From contig CAIVXW010000281.1 of NCBI GenBank assembly GCA_903910005.1, positions 1-15,862 on the forward strand: DNA of 15,862 nt, in the 5' to 3' direction. Positions 1 to 7,027 of this stretch are shown here, piece by piece. The DNA comes from an uncultured Methylococcaceae bacterium. GTDB taxonomy: Bacteria; Pseudomonadota; Gammaproteobacteria; Methylococcales; Methylococcaceae. Made by a program: the position numbers and the translations under genes. The notes beneath the pieces are model-generated. The model worked only from the letters and a program-made list of their open reading frames with translations. It searched no databases and was not told where the DNA came from. The first letter of the stretch is position 1; the number at the start of each line of letters is the position of its first letter.

Positions 1-692
1 GCTTCAATCCGTTCCACCCGGGCATTGGTGATCCATTTAATGTGACGATGACGCAATTCGCTTTCCAGCATCCCTTTGGAATCGCCGACGCCGCCCAGGC
101 CCAGATGGCCAATATACGGTTCGGAAGTCACGAAGGTCATGGGTACCTTGTCACGGATCTTGCGCTTTTTGAGATCGGCCTCGGCAATGAAGGCATATTC
201 GTAGGCCGGGCCGAAACAGGACGCACCGGCCATGGAGCCGACCACAATGGGGCCGGGTTCCTTGACGAAACCGTCCCAGAATTTGGCGGATTCGCTGGCA
301 TGGTCGACATGACAGACCGACTGGGTATAGCCTTCCGGGCCGAATCCGGGTACTTCGTCAAACGCCAGCCGGGGACCGGTGGCAATGACCAGATAGTCGT
401 AATCGGTACAACTGCCGTCTGCCAGTTCAACCTGGTTGCGTTCCGGGTGAACCTTGCTGGCTTTCTGGTTGATAAAGCCAATGTTGCGTTTGGCCAGCAT
501 GGGAGCCAGTTCGACCTTGATCTGATCCGGCGTCCGCCAACTGACCGCCACCCAGGGATTGGATGGAACGAAGTGAAAGGTCTTGCTATCGGAGATGACG
601 ATGACCTCATCCTCCTTGCGGGCTTCCTGCCGCATTTCCAGTGCCATGGGGACGCCGCCGATGCCAGCTCCCAGAATTACGATACGAGCCAT
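1..692 (-). CDS. sqr: Sulfide:quinone oxidoreductase (N-terminal 230 residues; 3' end outside window)
   Basis: This flavoprotein oxidises sulfide to zero-valent sulfur and passes the electrons to the membrane quinone pool. The minus strand from the ATG at 690-692 reads open to the window edge. Residues 8-13 (GAGIGG) form the FAD-binding Rossmann turn and ATGP at 104-107 is a second dinucleotide-binding element. Cys127 (in SVCHVDH) and Cys159 (in GASCFGPAYEYA) correspond to the redox cysteines Cys128 and Cys160 of the Acidithiobacillus ferrooxidans enzyme, recalled from memory. The block FVPSNPWV at 41-48 is also shared with it. The third catalytic cysteine and the membrane-binding C-terminus, normally after residue 350, lie outside the window. 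The start is supported by a GAGGA ribosome-binding site 7 nt upstream. The gene is divergent from the lipoprotein gene and has its own candidate promoter. A general NAD(P)/FAD oxidoreductase is much less likely because both cysteine blocks match. Confidence 0.95.
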   Translation of the reverse strand, partial: MARIVILGAGIGGVPMALEMRQEARKEDEVIVISDSKTFHFVPSNPWVAVSWRTPDQIKVELAPMLAKRNIGFINQKASKVHPERNQVELADGSCTDYDYLVIATGPRLAFDEVPGFGPEGYTQSVCHVDHASESAKFWDGFVKEPGPIVVGSMAGASCFGPAYEYAFIAEADLKKRKIRDKVPMTFVTSEPYIGHLGLGGVGDSKGMLESELRHRHIKWITNARVERIE

Positions 693-699
693 TGGGTTT

Positions 700-704
700 T
701 CCTC
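700..704 (-). promoter_or_regulatory. Ribosome-binding site of sqr
   Basis: On the minus strand this reads GAGGA, 7 nt before the ATG at 690-692. It is one of the few clear Shine-Dalgarno sequences in the window and fixes the start of the oxidoreductase. Confidence 0.7.
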
Positions 705-760
705 TTTTGCGGATAGATGGATAGTGTTATTTTTGCTTTGAGCCTTGCTCGGATGGCATC

Positions 761-789
761 ATTATCAGGATACATGCCAGACGCTACAA
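761..789 (-). promoter_or_regulatory. Candidate sigma-70 promoter of sqr
   Basis: On the minus strand a -35-like TTGTAG (784-789) and a -10-like GATAAT (761-766) are separated by exactly 17 nt. The -10 matches the TATAAT consensus at five of six positions and the -35 at three of six. Transcription would start near 754, giving a leader of about 60 nt before the sqr ATG. The weak -35 would suit a promoter that needs an activator or is repressed. This is read by eye and not tested. Confidence 0.45.
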
Positions 790-797
790 TCCGTCTG
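778..797. promoter_or_regulatory. Inverted repeat over the candidate sqr -35 element
   Basis: The arms CAGACG (778-783) and CGTCTG (792-797) form a perfect 6-bp dyad around an 8-nt centre that contains the proposed -35 hexamer of sqr. Its size and position suit an operator for a dimeric regulator. I do not recognise it as the site of a known sulfide-responsive regulator. The arms are short, so chance is possible. Confidence 0.35.
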
Positions 798-856
798 AAA
801 ACGGGCTTTGCGTCCGGATCAGTCGGCGCAGGGCCGTTGCCATGTATCAAGCCAAC

Positions 857-891
857 GTTTCATATGCAACCGACGATCGGCATAATGAAAC
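857..891. promoter_or_regulatory. Long bulged inverted repeat upstream of the lipoprotein gene
   Basis: The arms GTTTCATATGC (857-867) and GCATAATGAAAC (880-891) pair over 11 bp with one unpaired A (position 884) around a 12-nt loop. The structure ends 46 nt before the lipoprotein ATG. The right arm contains CATAAT (881-886), a fair -10 element, so the repeat could be an operator over the promoter. If transcribed, it could instead be a leader hairpin. No T-run follows, so a terminator is unlikely. Confidence 0.4.
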
Positions 892-937
892 AAACCGATG
901 ACCGGATCGTCCACTGATAACGCGGAAATCACGCACC

Positions 938-1459
938 ATGAAAAATCAACCCCTGAGGCACCTGTGGCCCGGTATCCTGCTGTTGAGCCTGTCGGCCTGT
1001 GATTCAGGTACCGGTTCAGCCAGTCGTTCGGCACTTGCAGGCCCCATTGGCATTTCCGGACAGATTCTGGACGACGAGGGAACGCCCATGCAGGCCTCCC
1101 AAATCCAGGCCAGTGACCGGGATGGCCAAGCCATCGGCACCGTACCGGTTGACAGTGAAGGGCATTTCAGCATGCAGGTTCCTGCCGGGGCTTCGTACCC
1201 GCTGGTTTTGACGGCAGCAGTCAGCGGACTGGATACGCCGCTCAAGGCAGTAATACGGGAAGCAGGCGTCACCGAACAGGACATCAGCCCCATGACCACC
1301 ATCGTGGTTGATACGGCCCTGAGTCTGGGCGGGTTAACCGAAGCCAATTTGACCAAGGCAGCCGGTGCCGCCATTTCCCAACGCAAAAAATCAGGCGGAA
1401 CCGGTAGTTCTACCGGTTTCAAGGGTGATCCCACCAAGCAGTACGGGGGATGGCACTGA
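938..1459 (+). CDS. Small lipoprotein with a carboxypeptidase-regulatory-like beta domain
   Basis: This is a 173-residue predicted lipoprotein of unknown function. A charged N-terminus and hydrophobic stretch (residues 12-20) lead to the lipobox LSAC, with Cys21 as the lipidation site. The next residue is Asp22, which in E. coli rules favours retention in the inner membrane. Residues about 37-95 (from GISGQILDDEGTPM through DSEGHFSMQVPAG) resemble the carboxypeptidase-regulatory-like fold, a seven-stranded domain common in surface lipoproteins. The C-terminus is Gly/Ser/Lys-rich and ends in GDPTKQYGGWH. The start is the first ATG, with a weak GGAAA 9 nt upstream. The gene is divergent from sqr, and a shared role is possible but not shown. 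Lipobox and fold are fairly clear; the function is unknown. Confidence 0.8.
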   Translation: MKNQPLRHLWPGILLLSLSACDSGTGSASRSALAGPIGISGQILDDEGTPMQASQIQASDRDGQAIGTVPVDSEGHFSMQVPAGASYPLVLTAAVSGLDTPLKAVIREAGVTEQDISPMTTIVVDTALSLGGLTEANLTKAAGAAISQRKKSGGTGSSTGFKGDPTKQYGGWH

Positions 1460-1478
1460 GCCAGCCCGACACGGTCAG

Positions 1479-1503
1479 GCCGGGGTCTGCGAACCGCCCC
1501 GGC
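1479..1503 (+). terminator. GC-rich hairpin after the lipoprotein gene, possible weak terminator
   Basis: GCCGGGG (1479-1485) and CCCCGGC (1497-1503) form a perfect 7-bp stem with an 11-nt loop, 19 nt after the lipoprotein stop. The following bases, AAAGTTT, are not a proper T-tract, so intrinsic termination is uncertain. A second small hairpin, CGGCC-ATCT-GGCCG, lies at 1526-1539. Confidence 0.3.
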
Positions 1504-1570
1504 AAAGTTTACGTATTGGTCAAACCGGCCATCTGGCCGATAATTGTCGTACCCAATCATTCAACTTACC

Positions 1571-1577
1571 GGGGGAG
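1571..1577 (+). promoter_or_regulatory. Ribosome-binding site deciding the BCAM0308-type start
   Basis: GGGGGAG lies 6 nt before the ATG at 1584. It supports that codon over the in-frame upstream starts within the lipoprotein gene. Confidence 0.6.
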
Positions 1578-1583
1578 TTACCC

Positions 1584-2087
1584 ATGCACGTGCATCAACC
1601 CAAAAATCCGTCTCCGCCCATCCGGCGCGATATCCACCGTCTTGATGACTGGCACCATGACCCCTATGTGGTCGGCAAGAAGTGGCCACAACCAACCTAC
1701 TGCCCTGACTGCAACCTGTCCTACCGTAATACCCTGTGGCGGCGCGAGCCGGTGCCCGAAGGGGCGGAAGCACACCGTTGCCCGGCCTGTTTGCGTATCA
1801 GGGACCGCTGCCCGGCTGCCTACCTGACCCTGTCGGGTGAATTCTTCCGCCAGCATCAGGATGAAATCATCCAGCGGGTCGAGTTACTGGCCGAGGATGA
1901 ATTCCAGCGTTATCCCCTCAACCGGATGATGAGCCGGGAGGACGATGGCGAACACTATGTCATTCAGTACACCGAACCGAATTCAGCCCGCAATACCGGT
2001 TACGACCTGCAATCCATCTATCAGGGCAGGATCCGCATCGCCTACGACCGGGACGCCTACATGGTGCGGGTTTTCTGGACCCGTTAA
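1584..2087 (+). CDS. BCAM0308-family protein with two CxxC pairs
   Basis: This 167-residue protein has no established function. It carries two cysteine pairs, CPDC (40-43) and CPAC (66-69), that should form a zinc ribbon. A region beginning LTLSGEFFRQHQDEI follows, then a C-terminal alpha/beta part ending VRVFWTR. Order and spacing match the uncharacterised BCAM0308 family as I remember it, a group of about 160-residue proteins found in proteobacteria. The open frame extends upstream into the lipoprotein gene, but the start at 1584 is chosen because GGGGGAG lies 6 nt before it and because the family begins shortly before the first CxxC. It could bind nucleic acid like other zinc ribbons; that is inference. 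Family assignment is good, function unknown. Confidence 0.8.
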   Translation: MHVHQPKNPSPPIRRDIHRLDDWHHDPYVVGKKWPQPTYCPDCNLSYRNTLWRREPVPEGAEAHRCPACLRIRDRCPAAYLTLSGEFFRQHQDEIIQRVELLAEDEFQRYPLNRMMSREDDGEHYVIQYTEPNSARNTGYDLQSIYQGRIRIAYDRDAYMVRVFWTR

Positions 2088-2112
2088 GCCCGTTATCGCC
2101 ACACCATGCGGC

Positions 2113-2141
2113 GGGGCGATGAATCGTGTATGATTCGCCCC
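2113..2141 (+). promoter_or_regulatory. Hairpin containing a -10-like element before nudJ
   Basis: GGGGCGATGAATC (2113-2125) and GATTCGCCCC (2132-2141) form an imperfect stem: five outer G:C pairs, a 3-nt bulge, five inner pairs and a 6-nt loop. It sits between the BCAM0308-type stop and nudJ. TATGAT at 2129-2134 within it is a good -10 hexamer, but no convincing -35 lies 16-18 nt upstream. It could therefore end the upstream transcript (though only ATTTAT follows, not a T-run) or overlap the promoter of the housekeeping run. Confidence 0.35.
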
Positions 2142-2169
2142 ATTTATCCCGTCGTTGATCCAGTCTACC

Positions 2170-2631
2170 GTGTCCGATCCATCATCCAGACCCCGCGTTA
2201 CCGTCGCCACCCTCATTGAGCAGGATCAGCGGTTTTTGCTGGTCGAAGAACTAACCCCCGAGGGCCAGGCAGTATTCAACCAGCCAGCCGGTCACGTTGA
2301 AGGCGGCGAGAGCCTGATCGAAGCCGCCATCCGCGAAACCCTGGAGGAAACCGGCTGGCAGTTTGAGCCGCATCACCTGGTCGGTTGCTACCTGTGGGGG
2401 CTTCCGGCGGCATCCATCCACTATCTGCGTTTTGCCATTGCCGGTTGTGCCGTTCGGCACGACCCGACCCGCCCCCTGGATGACGGCATCCTGAGGACGG
2501 TCTGGCTCAGTCTGGATGAATTGAAACAAACCCGGGCCCGTCACCGCAGCCCACTGGTACTCCGCACCGTGGAGGACTATCTGGCCGGTGAGATTCACCC
2601 CCTGTCGACCCTCAAATACCTGGCAGACTGA
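2170..2631 (+). CDS. nudJ: NUDIX phosphatase NudJ
   Basis: NudJ is a cytoplasmic NUDIX hydrolase. The E. coli enzyme removes phosphate from the pyrimidine precursor HMP-PP and from nucleoside di- and triphosphates. With the GTG start the protein has 153 residues, which I recall as the E. coli length. The NUDIX box runs from Gly41 to Trp63: GHVEGGESLIEAAI, then RETLEETGW, with the metal-binding REx2EE core intact. The segments FNQPAGH and RSPLVLRTVEDY also match NudJ. A TTG at 2155 would add five residues. Neither start has a Shine-Dalgarno sequence; GTG at 2170 is preferred because E. coli NudJ begins close before the first strand (RPRVTVA). mnmA follows after 4 nt, as nudJ precedes mnmA in E. 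coli, which strengthens the call over a generic NUDIX hydrolase. Confidence 0.9.
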   Translation: MSDPSSRPRVTVATLIEQDQRFLLVEELTPEGQAVFNQPAGHVEGGESLIEAAIRETLEETGWQFEPHHLVGCYLWGLPAASIHYLRFAIAGCAVRHDPTRPLDDGILRTVWLSLDELKQTRARHRSPLVLRTVEDYLAGEIHPLSTLKYLAD

Positions 2632-2635
2632 CGCC

Positions 2636-3712
2636 ATGCGGATTGTAGTGGGACTGTCAGGCGGGGTTGACTCGGCCGTGACTGCACAGCGGTTGCTGGC
2701 AGCGGGGCATGAGGTCACCGGCCTGTTCATGAAAAACTGGGATGAGGACGACGGCACCGAATACTGCACGGCCCGGGCCGACCTGGCCGATGCCAGTGAC
2801 GTGTGTGAACGTCTGGGCATTCCCCTGCGTACGGTCAACTTTGCCGCCGAGTACTGGGATCGGGTCTTCGAGACCTTTCTGGCCGACTATGCCGCCGGTC
2901 GCACCCCCAATCCGGACATCCTCTGTAACCGGGAAATCAAATTCAAGGCGTTTCTCGACCATGCCCGCACCCTGGGGGCCGACAAAATTGCCACCGGACA
3001 CTATGCCCGCATTGAGACCCGTGACGGGCAGTTTTGCCTGCTCAAGGGGATTGATGCCAACAAGGATCAAACCTACTTTCTGCATGCCCTCGGACAAGCC
3101 CAACTGTCCCGCAGCCTGTTTCCGGTGGGTGACCTGGAAAAGCCGAGCGTAAGACACCTGGCGGCGGCCGCCGGATTTGGCAATGCCACCAAGAAGGACA
3201 GCACCGGCATTTGTTTCATCGGCGAGCGACGTTTCAAAGACTTCCTCAAACGGTACCTGCCAGCTCAGCCGGGCGACATCACAACACCCGACGGTACCCG
3301 GATTGGCCAGCATGAAGGGCTGATGTATTACACCCTGGGACAACGGCGCGGTTTTGGCGTCGGTGGTGTCCGGGGCAGCGATCAGGACGCCTGGTATGTC
3401 CTTCGCAAGGAACTGGCCACCAATGCCCTGATCGTGGGCCAGGGGCACGACCATCCCTGGCTGTTCAGCACCTGGCTCGAAACCGGCCCGGTCAACTGGT
3501 GCGCCGATCACCCCCCTGTCCTGCCACTGGCCTGTCAGGCCAAAATCCGTTACCGCCAAACCGATCAGCCCTGTCGGGTTGAGTCGCTTGAGTCCGGTCG
3601 CTGCCGGGTTCAGTTCAGCCAGCCACAGCGGGCCGTGACCCCCGGTCAGTCCGTGGTTTTCTACGATGGCGAGACCTGTCTGGGCGGTGGCGTGATCGAA
3701 CTGACCGGATGA
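2636..3712 (+). CDS. mnmA: tRNA-specific 2-thiouridylase MnmA
   Basis: MnmA uses ATP and a persulfide relayed from IscS through the Tus proteins to thiolate C2 of the wobble uridine in Lys, Glu and Gln tRNAs. The 358-residue product has the PP-loop SGGVDS at 8-13. The catalytic Cys97 lies in NPDILCNREIKF, and the persulfide-carrying Cys193 in STGICFIGERRF. The central domain contains GLMYYTLGQRRGFGVGG. Length is close to the E. coli enzyme (368 residues). An earlier in-frame ATG at 2588 lies inside nudJ and adds residues foreign to the family, so the ATG at 2636 is used. The gene starts 4 nt after the nudJ stop with no strong ribosome-binding site, so translation is probably coupled to nudJ. 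Confidence 0.98.
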   Translation: MRIVVGLSGGVDSAVTAQRLLAAGHEVTGLFMKNWDEDDGTEYCTARADLADASDVCERLGIPLRTVNFAAEYWDRVFETFLADYAAGRTPNPDILCNREIKFKAFLDHARTLGADKIATGHYARIETRDGQFCLLKGIDANKDQTYFLHALGQAQLSRSLFPVGDLEKPSVRHLAAAAGFGNATKKDSTGICFIGERRFKDFLKRYLPAQPGDITTPDGTRIGQHEGLMYYTLGQRRGFGVGGVRGSDQDAWYVLRKELATNALIVGQGHDHPWLFSTWLETGPVNWCADHPPVLPLACQAKIRYRQTDQPCRVESLESGRCRVQFSQPQRAVTPGQSVVFYDGETCLGGGVIELTG

Positions 3713-3754
3713 ACCCCCCTTACCAACCGCCAACCCATTTCCCGGATTGCCCCC

Positions 3755-5128
3755 ATGTCACTGACTGCCCTTTCTCCCATTGATGGCCGCTACGCTGCCC
3801 AGACCCGTGTCCTGAGTCCTTTGCTCAGCGAATACGGCCTGATCCGTTTCCGGGTTCAGGTCGAAATCCGCTGGCTGCAGGCCCTGTCGCAGGAACCGTT
3901 GCTGGCTGAAATTCCGCCATTGAGCCCGGCGGCCACCGCCTTTCTTGACGCACTGGCGGCAAACTTTGCCGAGGCCGATGCCGAACAGGTCAAGACCATT
4001 GAAAAAACCACCAATCACGATGTCAAGGCGTGCGAATACTTTCTGAAGCAAGCCGTTGCCGATCAGCCCGAACTGGCGGCCCTCAGTGAATTCATCCATT
4101 TTGCCTGCACCTCGGAAGACATCAACAATCTGGCGTACGGCCTGATGCTGAAAACGGCCCGCGATGAGGTATTGCTGCCGCTGATGCGTCGTTTGGGCAA
4201 GGGGTTGGCGGAACGGGCCAGGGAATGGGCAGACCAGCCCATGCTGTCCAGAACCCACGGCCAGGCTGCCACCCCCACCACGGTCGGCAAGGAACTGGCC
4301 AACGTCGTAGCCCGGCTGGAGCGGCAAATTGGCCAGATCGCCGCTGTCGAGATACAGGGCAAACTCAACGGCGCGGTTGGCAACTACAACGCCCACGCGG
4401 TGGCCTACCCCGAACTGGACTGGCCCGGATTGGCCCGGCGCGTGGTTGAATCGCTGGGGCTGAGTTTCAATCCCTACACCACCCAGATTGAACCGCATGA
4501 TTATCTGGCCGAACTGTTCCACGCCATGAGCCGTTTCAACACCGTACTGATGGATTTTAACCGGGACGTATGGGGTTATATTGCCCTGGGCTATTTTCGG
4601 CAGAAAACCGTCGCGGGCGAAGTTGGCTCCTCCACCATGCCGCACAAGGTCAACCCGATTGATTTTGAAAATGCCGAGGGCAATCTGGGTCTGGCCAATG
4701 CCCTGTTTGAACACCTGGCAGCCAAACTGCCGGTGTCACGCTGGCAACGGGATCTGACCGATTCCACCGTCCTGCGTACGGTCGGTGTCGGTCTGGCCCA
4801 TACCCTGATCGCCCTGCAATCCACCCTGAAGGGACTGGACAAACTGGAACTGGACCGTGCCGTCCTGGAGGCAGATCTGGCGGCAAACCTTGAGGTTCTG
4901 GCTGAACCGGCCCAAACCGTGATGCGCCGGTACGGCATTGAACAACCCTATGAAAAACTCAAGGCCATGACCCGGGGGCGTCGACTGGAACCGGCTGACT
5001 GGTACGATTTCATCAACCGGCTCAGCATTCCCGAGGACGCCCGCGCCCGCCTGCTGGCCCTCTCGCCACGTGATTACACCGGCTATGCCGAACAACTGGC
5101 CCGGCAGGCCACCGCGGAGGCTGAATAA
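3755..5128 (+). CDS. purB: Adenylosuccinate lyase
   Basis: PurB catalyses two purine steps, splitting fumarate from SAICAR and from adenylosuccinate; the enzyme is a cytosolic homotetramer. The product is 457 residues, against 456 in E. coli, and aligns along its whole length. His168 in SRTHGQ and Ser292 in the signature SSTMPHKVNP (292-301) correspond to the E. coli catalytic His171 and Ser295. HFACTSEDINN at 115-125 is another conserved block. The C-terminal part (WQRDLTDSTVLR, RRYGIEQPYEKLK) is typical of the E. coli-type subgroup. It follows mnmA by 42 nt. In E. coli hflD lies between these two genes and is missing here. The stop overlaps the lolA start by one base (TAATG). Confidence 0.98.
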   Translation: MSLTALSPIDGRYAAQTRVLSPLLSEYGLIRFRVQVEIRWLQALSQEPLLAEIPPLSPAATAFLDALAANFAEADAEQVKTIEKTTNHDVKACEYFLKQAVADQPELAALSEFIHFACTSEDINNLAYGLMLKTARDEVLLPLMRRLGKGLAERAREWADQPMLSRTHGQAATPTTVGKELANVVARLERQIGQIAAVEIQGKLNGAVGNYNAHAVAYPELDWPGLARRVVESLGLSFNPYTTQIEPHDYLAELFHAMSRFNTVLMDFNRDVWGYIALGYFRQKTVAGEVGSSTMPHKVNPIDFENAEGNLGLANALFEHLAAKLPVSRWQRDLTDSTVLRTVGVGLAHTLIALQSTLKGLDKLELDRAVLEADLAANLEVLAEPAQTVMRRYGIEQPYEKLKAMTRGRRLEPADWYDFINRLSIPEDARARLLALSPRDYTGYAEQLARQATAEAE

Positions 5129-5751
5129 TGTGGCGTTATGCCGGGATTTTATGGCTGGCACTGATCCCGGGGCCGGGTCAGGCCGATACCACCCCGCTGG
5201 AACGGCTCCAGCGATTTCTTCACCGGGCCGACACCCTTGAAGCCGAATTCACCCAAAGCCGGATCGGCGACAATGGCCAGGCAACCGGACAAAATGCCAG
5301 CGGCGTGTTTTATCTGCGCCGTCCGGGCAAATTTCGCTGGGATTACCGTAAACCCTATCGCCAGCAAATCATCGCCAATGGCGGCAAGGTCTGGTTTTAC
5401 GACCTTGATCTGGAACAGGTAACGGCCAAACGCCTCAATCAGGCGGTAGGTTCCACCCCGGCCCTGCTGTTGAGCGGCGAGATCGCGCTGGACAAAAACT
5501 TCAGCGTGGAACAACAGGGCGAAAGCGACGGGCTATACTGGATTCGGCTGCTGCCCCGTTCGGAGGAAAGCGGCTTCCGCCATGTCACCCTGGGCCTGGA
5601 TGGCGACACCCTGGCCGGCATGGAACTGAGCGACCAGTTCGGTCAACTGACCCGCATCTATTTCAGCCACGTCATCACCGGCAGGCACCTGTCGCCCGAT
5701 TTGTTTGAATTCAGACCGCCGCCCGGAGTGGATGTCTTTGAAGAACACTAA
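5128..5751 (+). CDS. lolA: Periplasmic lipoprotein carrier LolA
   Basis: LolA takes outer-membrane lipoproteins from the LolCDE complex and carries them across the periplasm to LolB. The 207-residue product starts with a signal peptide: a hydrophobic stretch around residues 5-15 and likely cleavage after GQA, near residue 19. The mature part shows the LolA pattern, including LQRFLHRADTLEAEFTQ, FYLRRPGKFRWDYRKPY, IIANGGKVWFYD and TPALLLSG, with the C-terminal FEFRPPPGVDV. Its ATG shares a base with the purB stop, so translation is coupled. The last 20 bases overlap rarA, and lolA-rarA adjacency is also found in E. coli. It would serve outer-membrane lipoproteins in general; nothing ties it to the lipoprotein at 938. 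Confidence 0.95.
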   Translation: MWRYAGILWLALIPGPGQADTTPLERLQRFLHRADTLEAEFTQSRIGDNGQATGQNASGVFYLRRPGKFRWDYRKPYRQQIIANGGKVWFYDLDLEQVTAKRLNQAVGSTPALLLSGEIALDKNFSVEQQGESDGLYWIRLLPRSEESGFRHVTLGLDGDTLAGMELSDQFGQLTRIYFSHVITGRHLSPDLFEFRPPPGVDVFEEH

Positions 5752-7027
5752 TCCGCTGCCGGAGGTACTGCGCCCGCAGACCCTGGACGAAGTGATTGGC
5801 CAAAGCCACCTGTTGGCCGATGGCAAACCGTTACGGTTGGCGTTTCAGTCCGGCAAACCCCATTCGATGATTTTCTGGGGGCCACCTGGCGTGGGCAAAA
5901 CCACCCTGGCACGCCTGACCGCAACCGCATTCGACTGCGAGTTCATTGCCCTGTCGGCGGTATTTTCCGGAGTAAAGGATATTCGGGCGGCCATGGAACA
6001 GGCCGAGCGCAACCGGTTGCTGACCCGACAAACCATCCTGTTCGTGGATGAAATTCATCGCTTCAACAAGGCCCAGCAGGATGCCCTGCTGCCGTATACC
6101 GAGAGCGGCCTCATTACCTTCATCGGCGCAACCACGGAAAACCCCTCGTTTGAGGTCAATTCGGCCCTGCTGTCACGAGCCCGGGTTTACGTGCTGAAAC
6201 CCCTCAGTGAGGCTGAACTGAGGCAGCTTTTCCGGCGGGCCTGCGACCAGGCACTGACGTCACTCCAGTTTGACGACCCGGCACTGGACGGCCTGATTGC
6301 CTGTGCCGACGGCGATGCCCGCCGGTTTTTGCTGCTGCTGGAACAGTGTGCCACCGCAGCCAGTGTCGCCGGGGTCAGCCGGGTGGATGCCCGTCTGGCC
6401 CAAAACGCCCTGGCCAGCAGCACCCGACGTTTTGACAAGGGCGGCGACCACTTCTACGACCAGATTTCCGCCCTGCACAAATCGGTACGCGGCTCCAGTC
6501 CGGATGCCGCCCTGTACTGGTTGTGCCGGATGCTGGACGGCGGCGCGGATCCGGCCTATCTTGCCCGGCGTATTGTACGCATGGCCTGGGAGGACATTGG
6601 TCTGGCGGATCCCAGGGCATTGCAGATTGCCAACGATGCCGCCACCACCTACGACCGTCTGGGCAGTCCCGAAGGCGAACTGGCCCTGGCCCAAGCGGTG
6701 ATCTACCTGGCCGTCGCCGCCAAAAGCAACGCCGGCTACACCGCCTACCAGCAGGCCCGTGCCTTCGTGCAGCGCGATCAAAGCCGCGAGGTTCCGGTAC
6801 ATCTCAGGAATGCGCCGACCCGACTGATGCAGGAACCGGGACACGGACAACACTACCGCTACGCTCACGATGAACCCGATGCCTACGCGGCAGGCGAATG
6901 TTATCTCCCGGAAGGAATGGCCGAACCGGGCTGGTACCAGCCCGTTGCCAGAGGCCTCGAAATCCGCATCGGCGAGAAACTGGCCCGGCTCAAACAATGG
7001 GACAAGGCTGCGGGTAAACCACGGTGA
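5732..7027 (+). CDS. rarA: Replication-associated recombination protein A (RarA/MgsA), AAA+ ATPase
   Basis: RarA is a clamp-loader-like AAA+ ATPase that acts at stalled replication forks. The 431-residue product has Walker A GPPGVGKTT (50-58), Walker B ILFVDEIHR (102-110), the sensor region GATTENPSFE, and the family block RFYDQISALHKSVRGS (with D for the first base-contact-free variant position left unassigned). The C-terminal helical part contains VHLRNAPTRLM and YRYAHDEP, which mark RarA rather than RuvB or DnaX. The ATG at 5732 is chosen with GGAG 3 nt upstream; because that spacing is short, TTG at 5738 is possible. An in-frame ATG at 5705 lies deeper in lolA and adds nine unsupported residues. 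The start overlaps lolA by 20 bp and the stop overlaps the next gene by 4 bp. Confidence 0.96.
   Translation: MSLKNTNPLPEVLRPQTLDEVIGQSHLLADGKPLRLAFQSGKPHSMIFWGPPGVGKTTLARLTATAFDCEFIALSAVFSGVKDIRAAMEQAERNRLLTRQTILFVDEIHRFNKAQQDALLPYTESGLITFIGATTENPSFEVNSALLSRARVYVLKPLSEAELRQLFRRACDQALTSLQFDDPALDGLIACADGDARRFLLLLEQCATAASVAGVSRVDARLAQNALASSTRRFDKGGDHFYDQISALHKSVRGSSPDAALYWLCRMLDGGADPAYLARRIVRMAWEDIGLADPRALQIANDAATTYDRLGSPEGELALAQAVIYLAVAAKSNAGYTAYQQARAFVQRDQSREVPVHLRNAPTRLMQEPGHGQHYRYAHDEPDAYAAGECYLPEGMAEPGWYQPVARGLEIRIGEKLARLKQWDKAAGKPR

Noticed and set aside
42..716. Plus-strand open frame of 224 codons at the start of the window
   Set aside because: It is the antisense of the sulfide:quinone oxidoreductase, whose minus-strand reading has matching catalytic motifs and a good ribosome-binding site.
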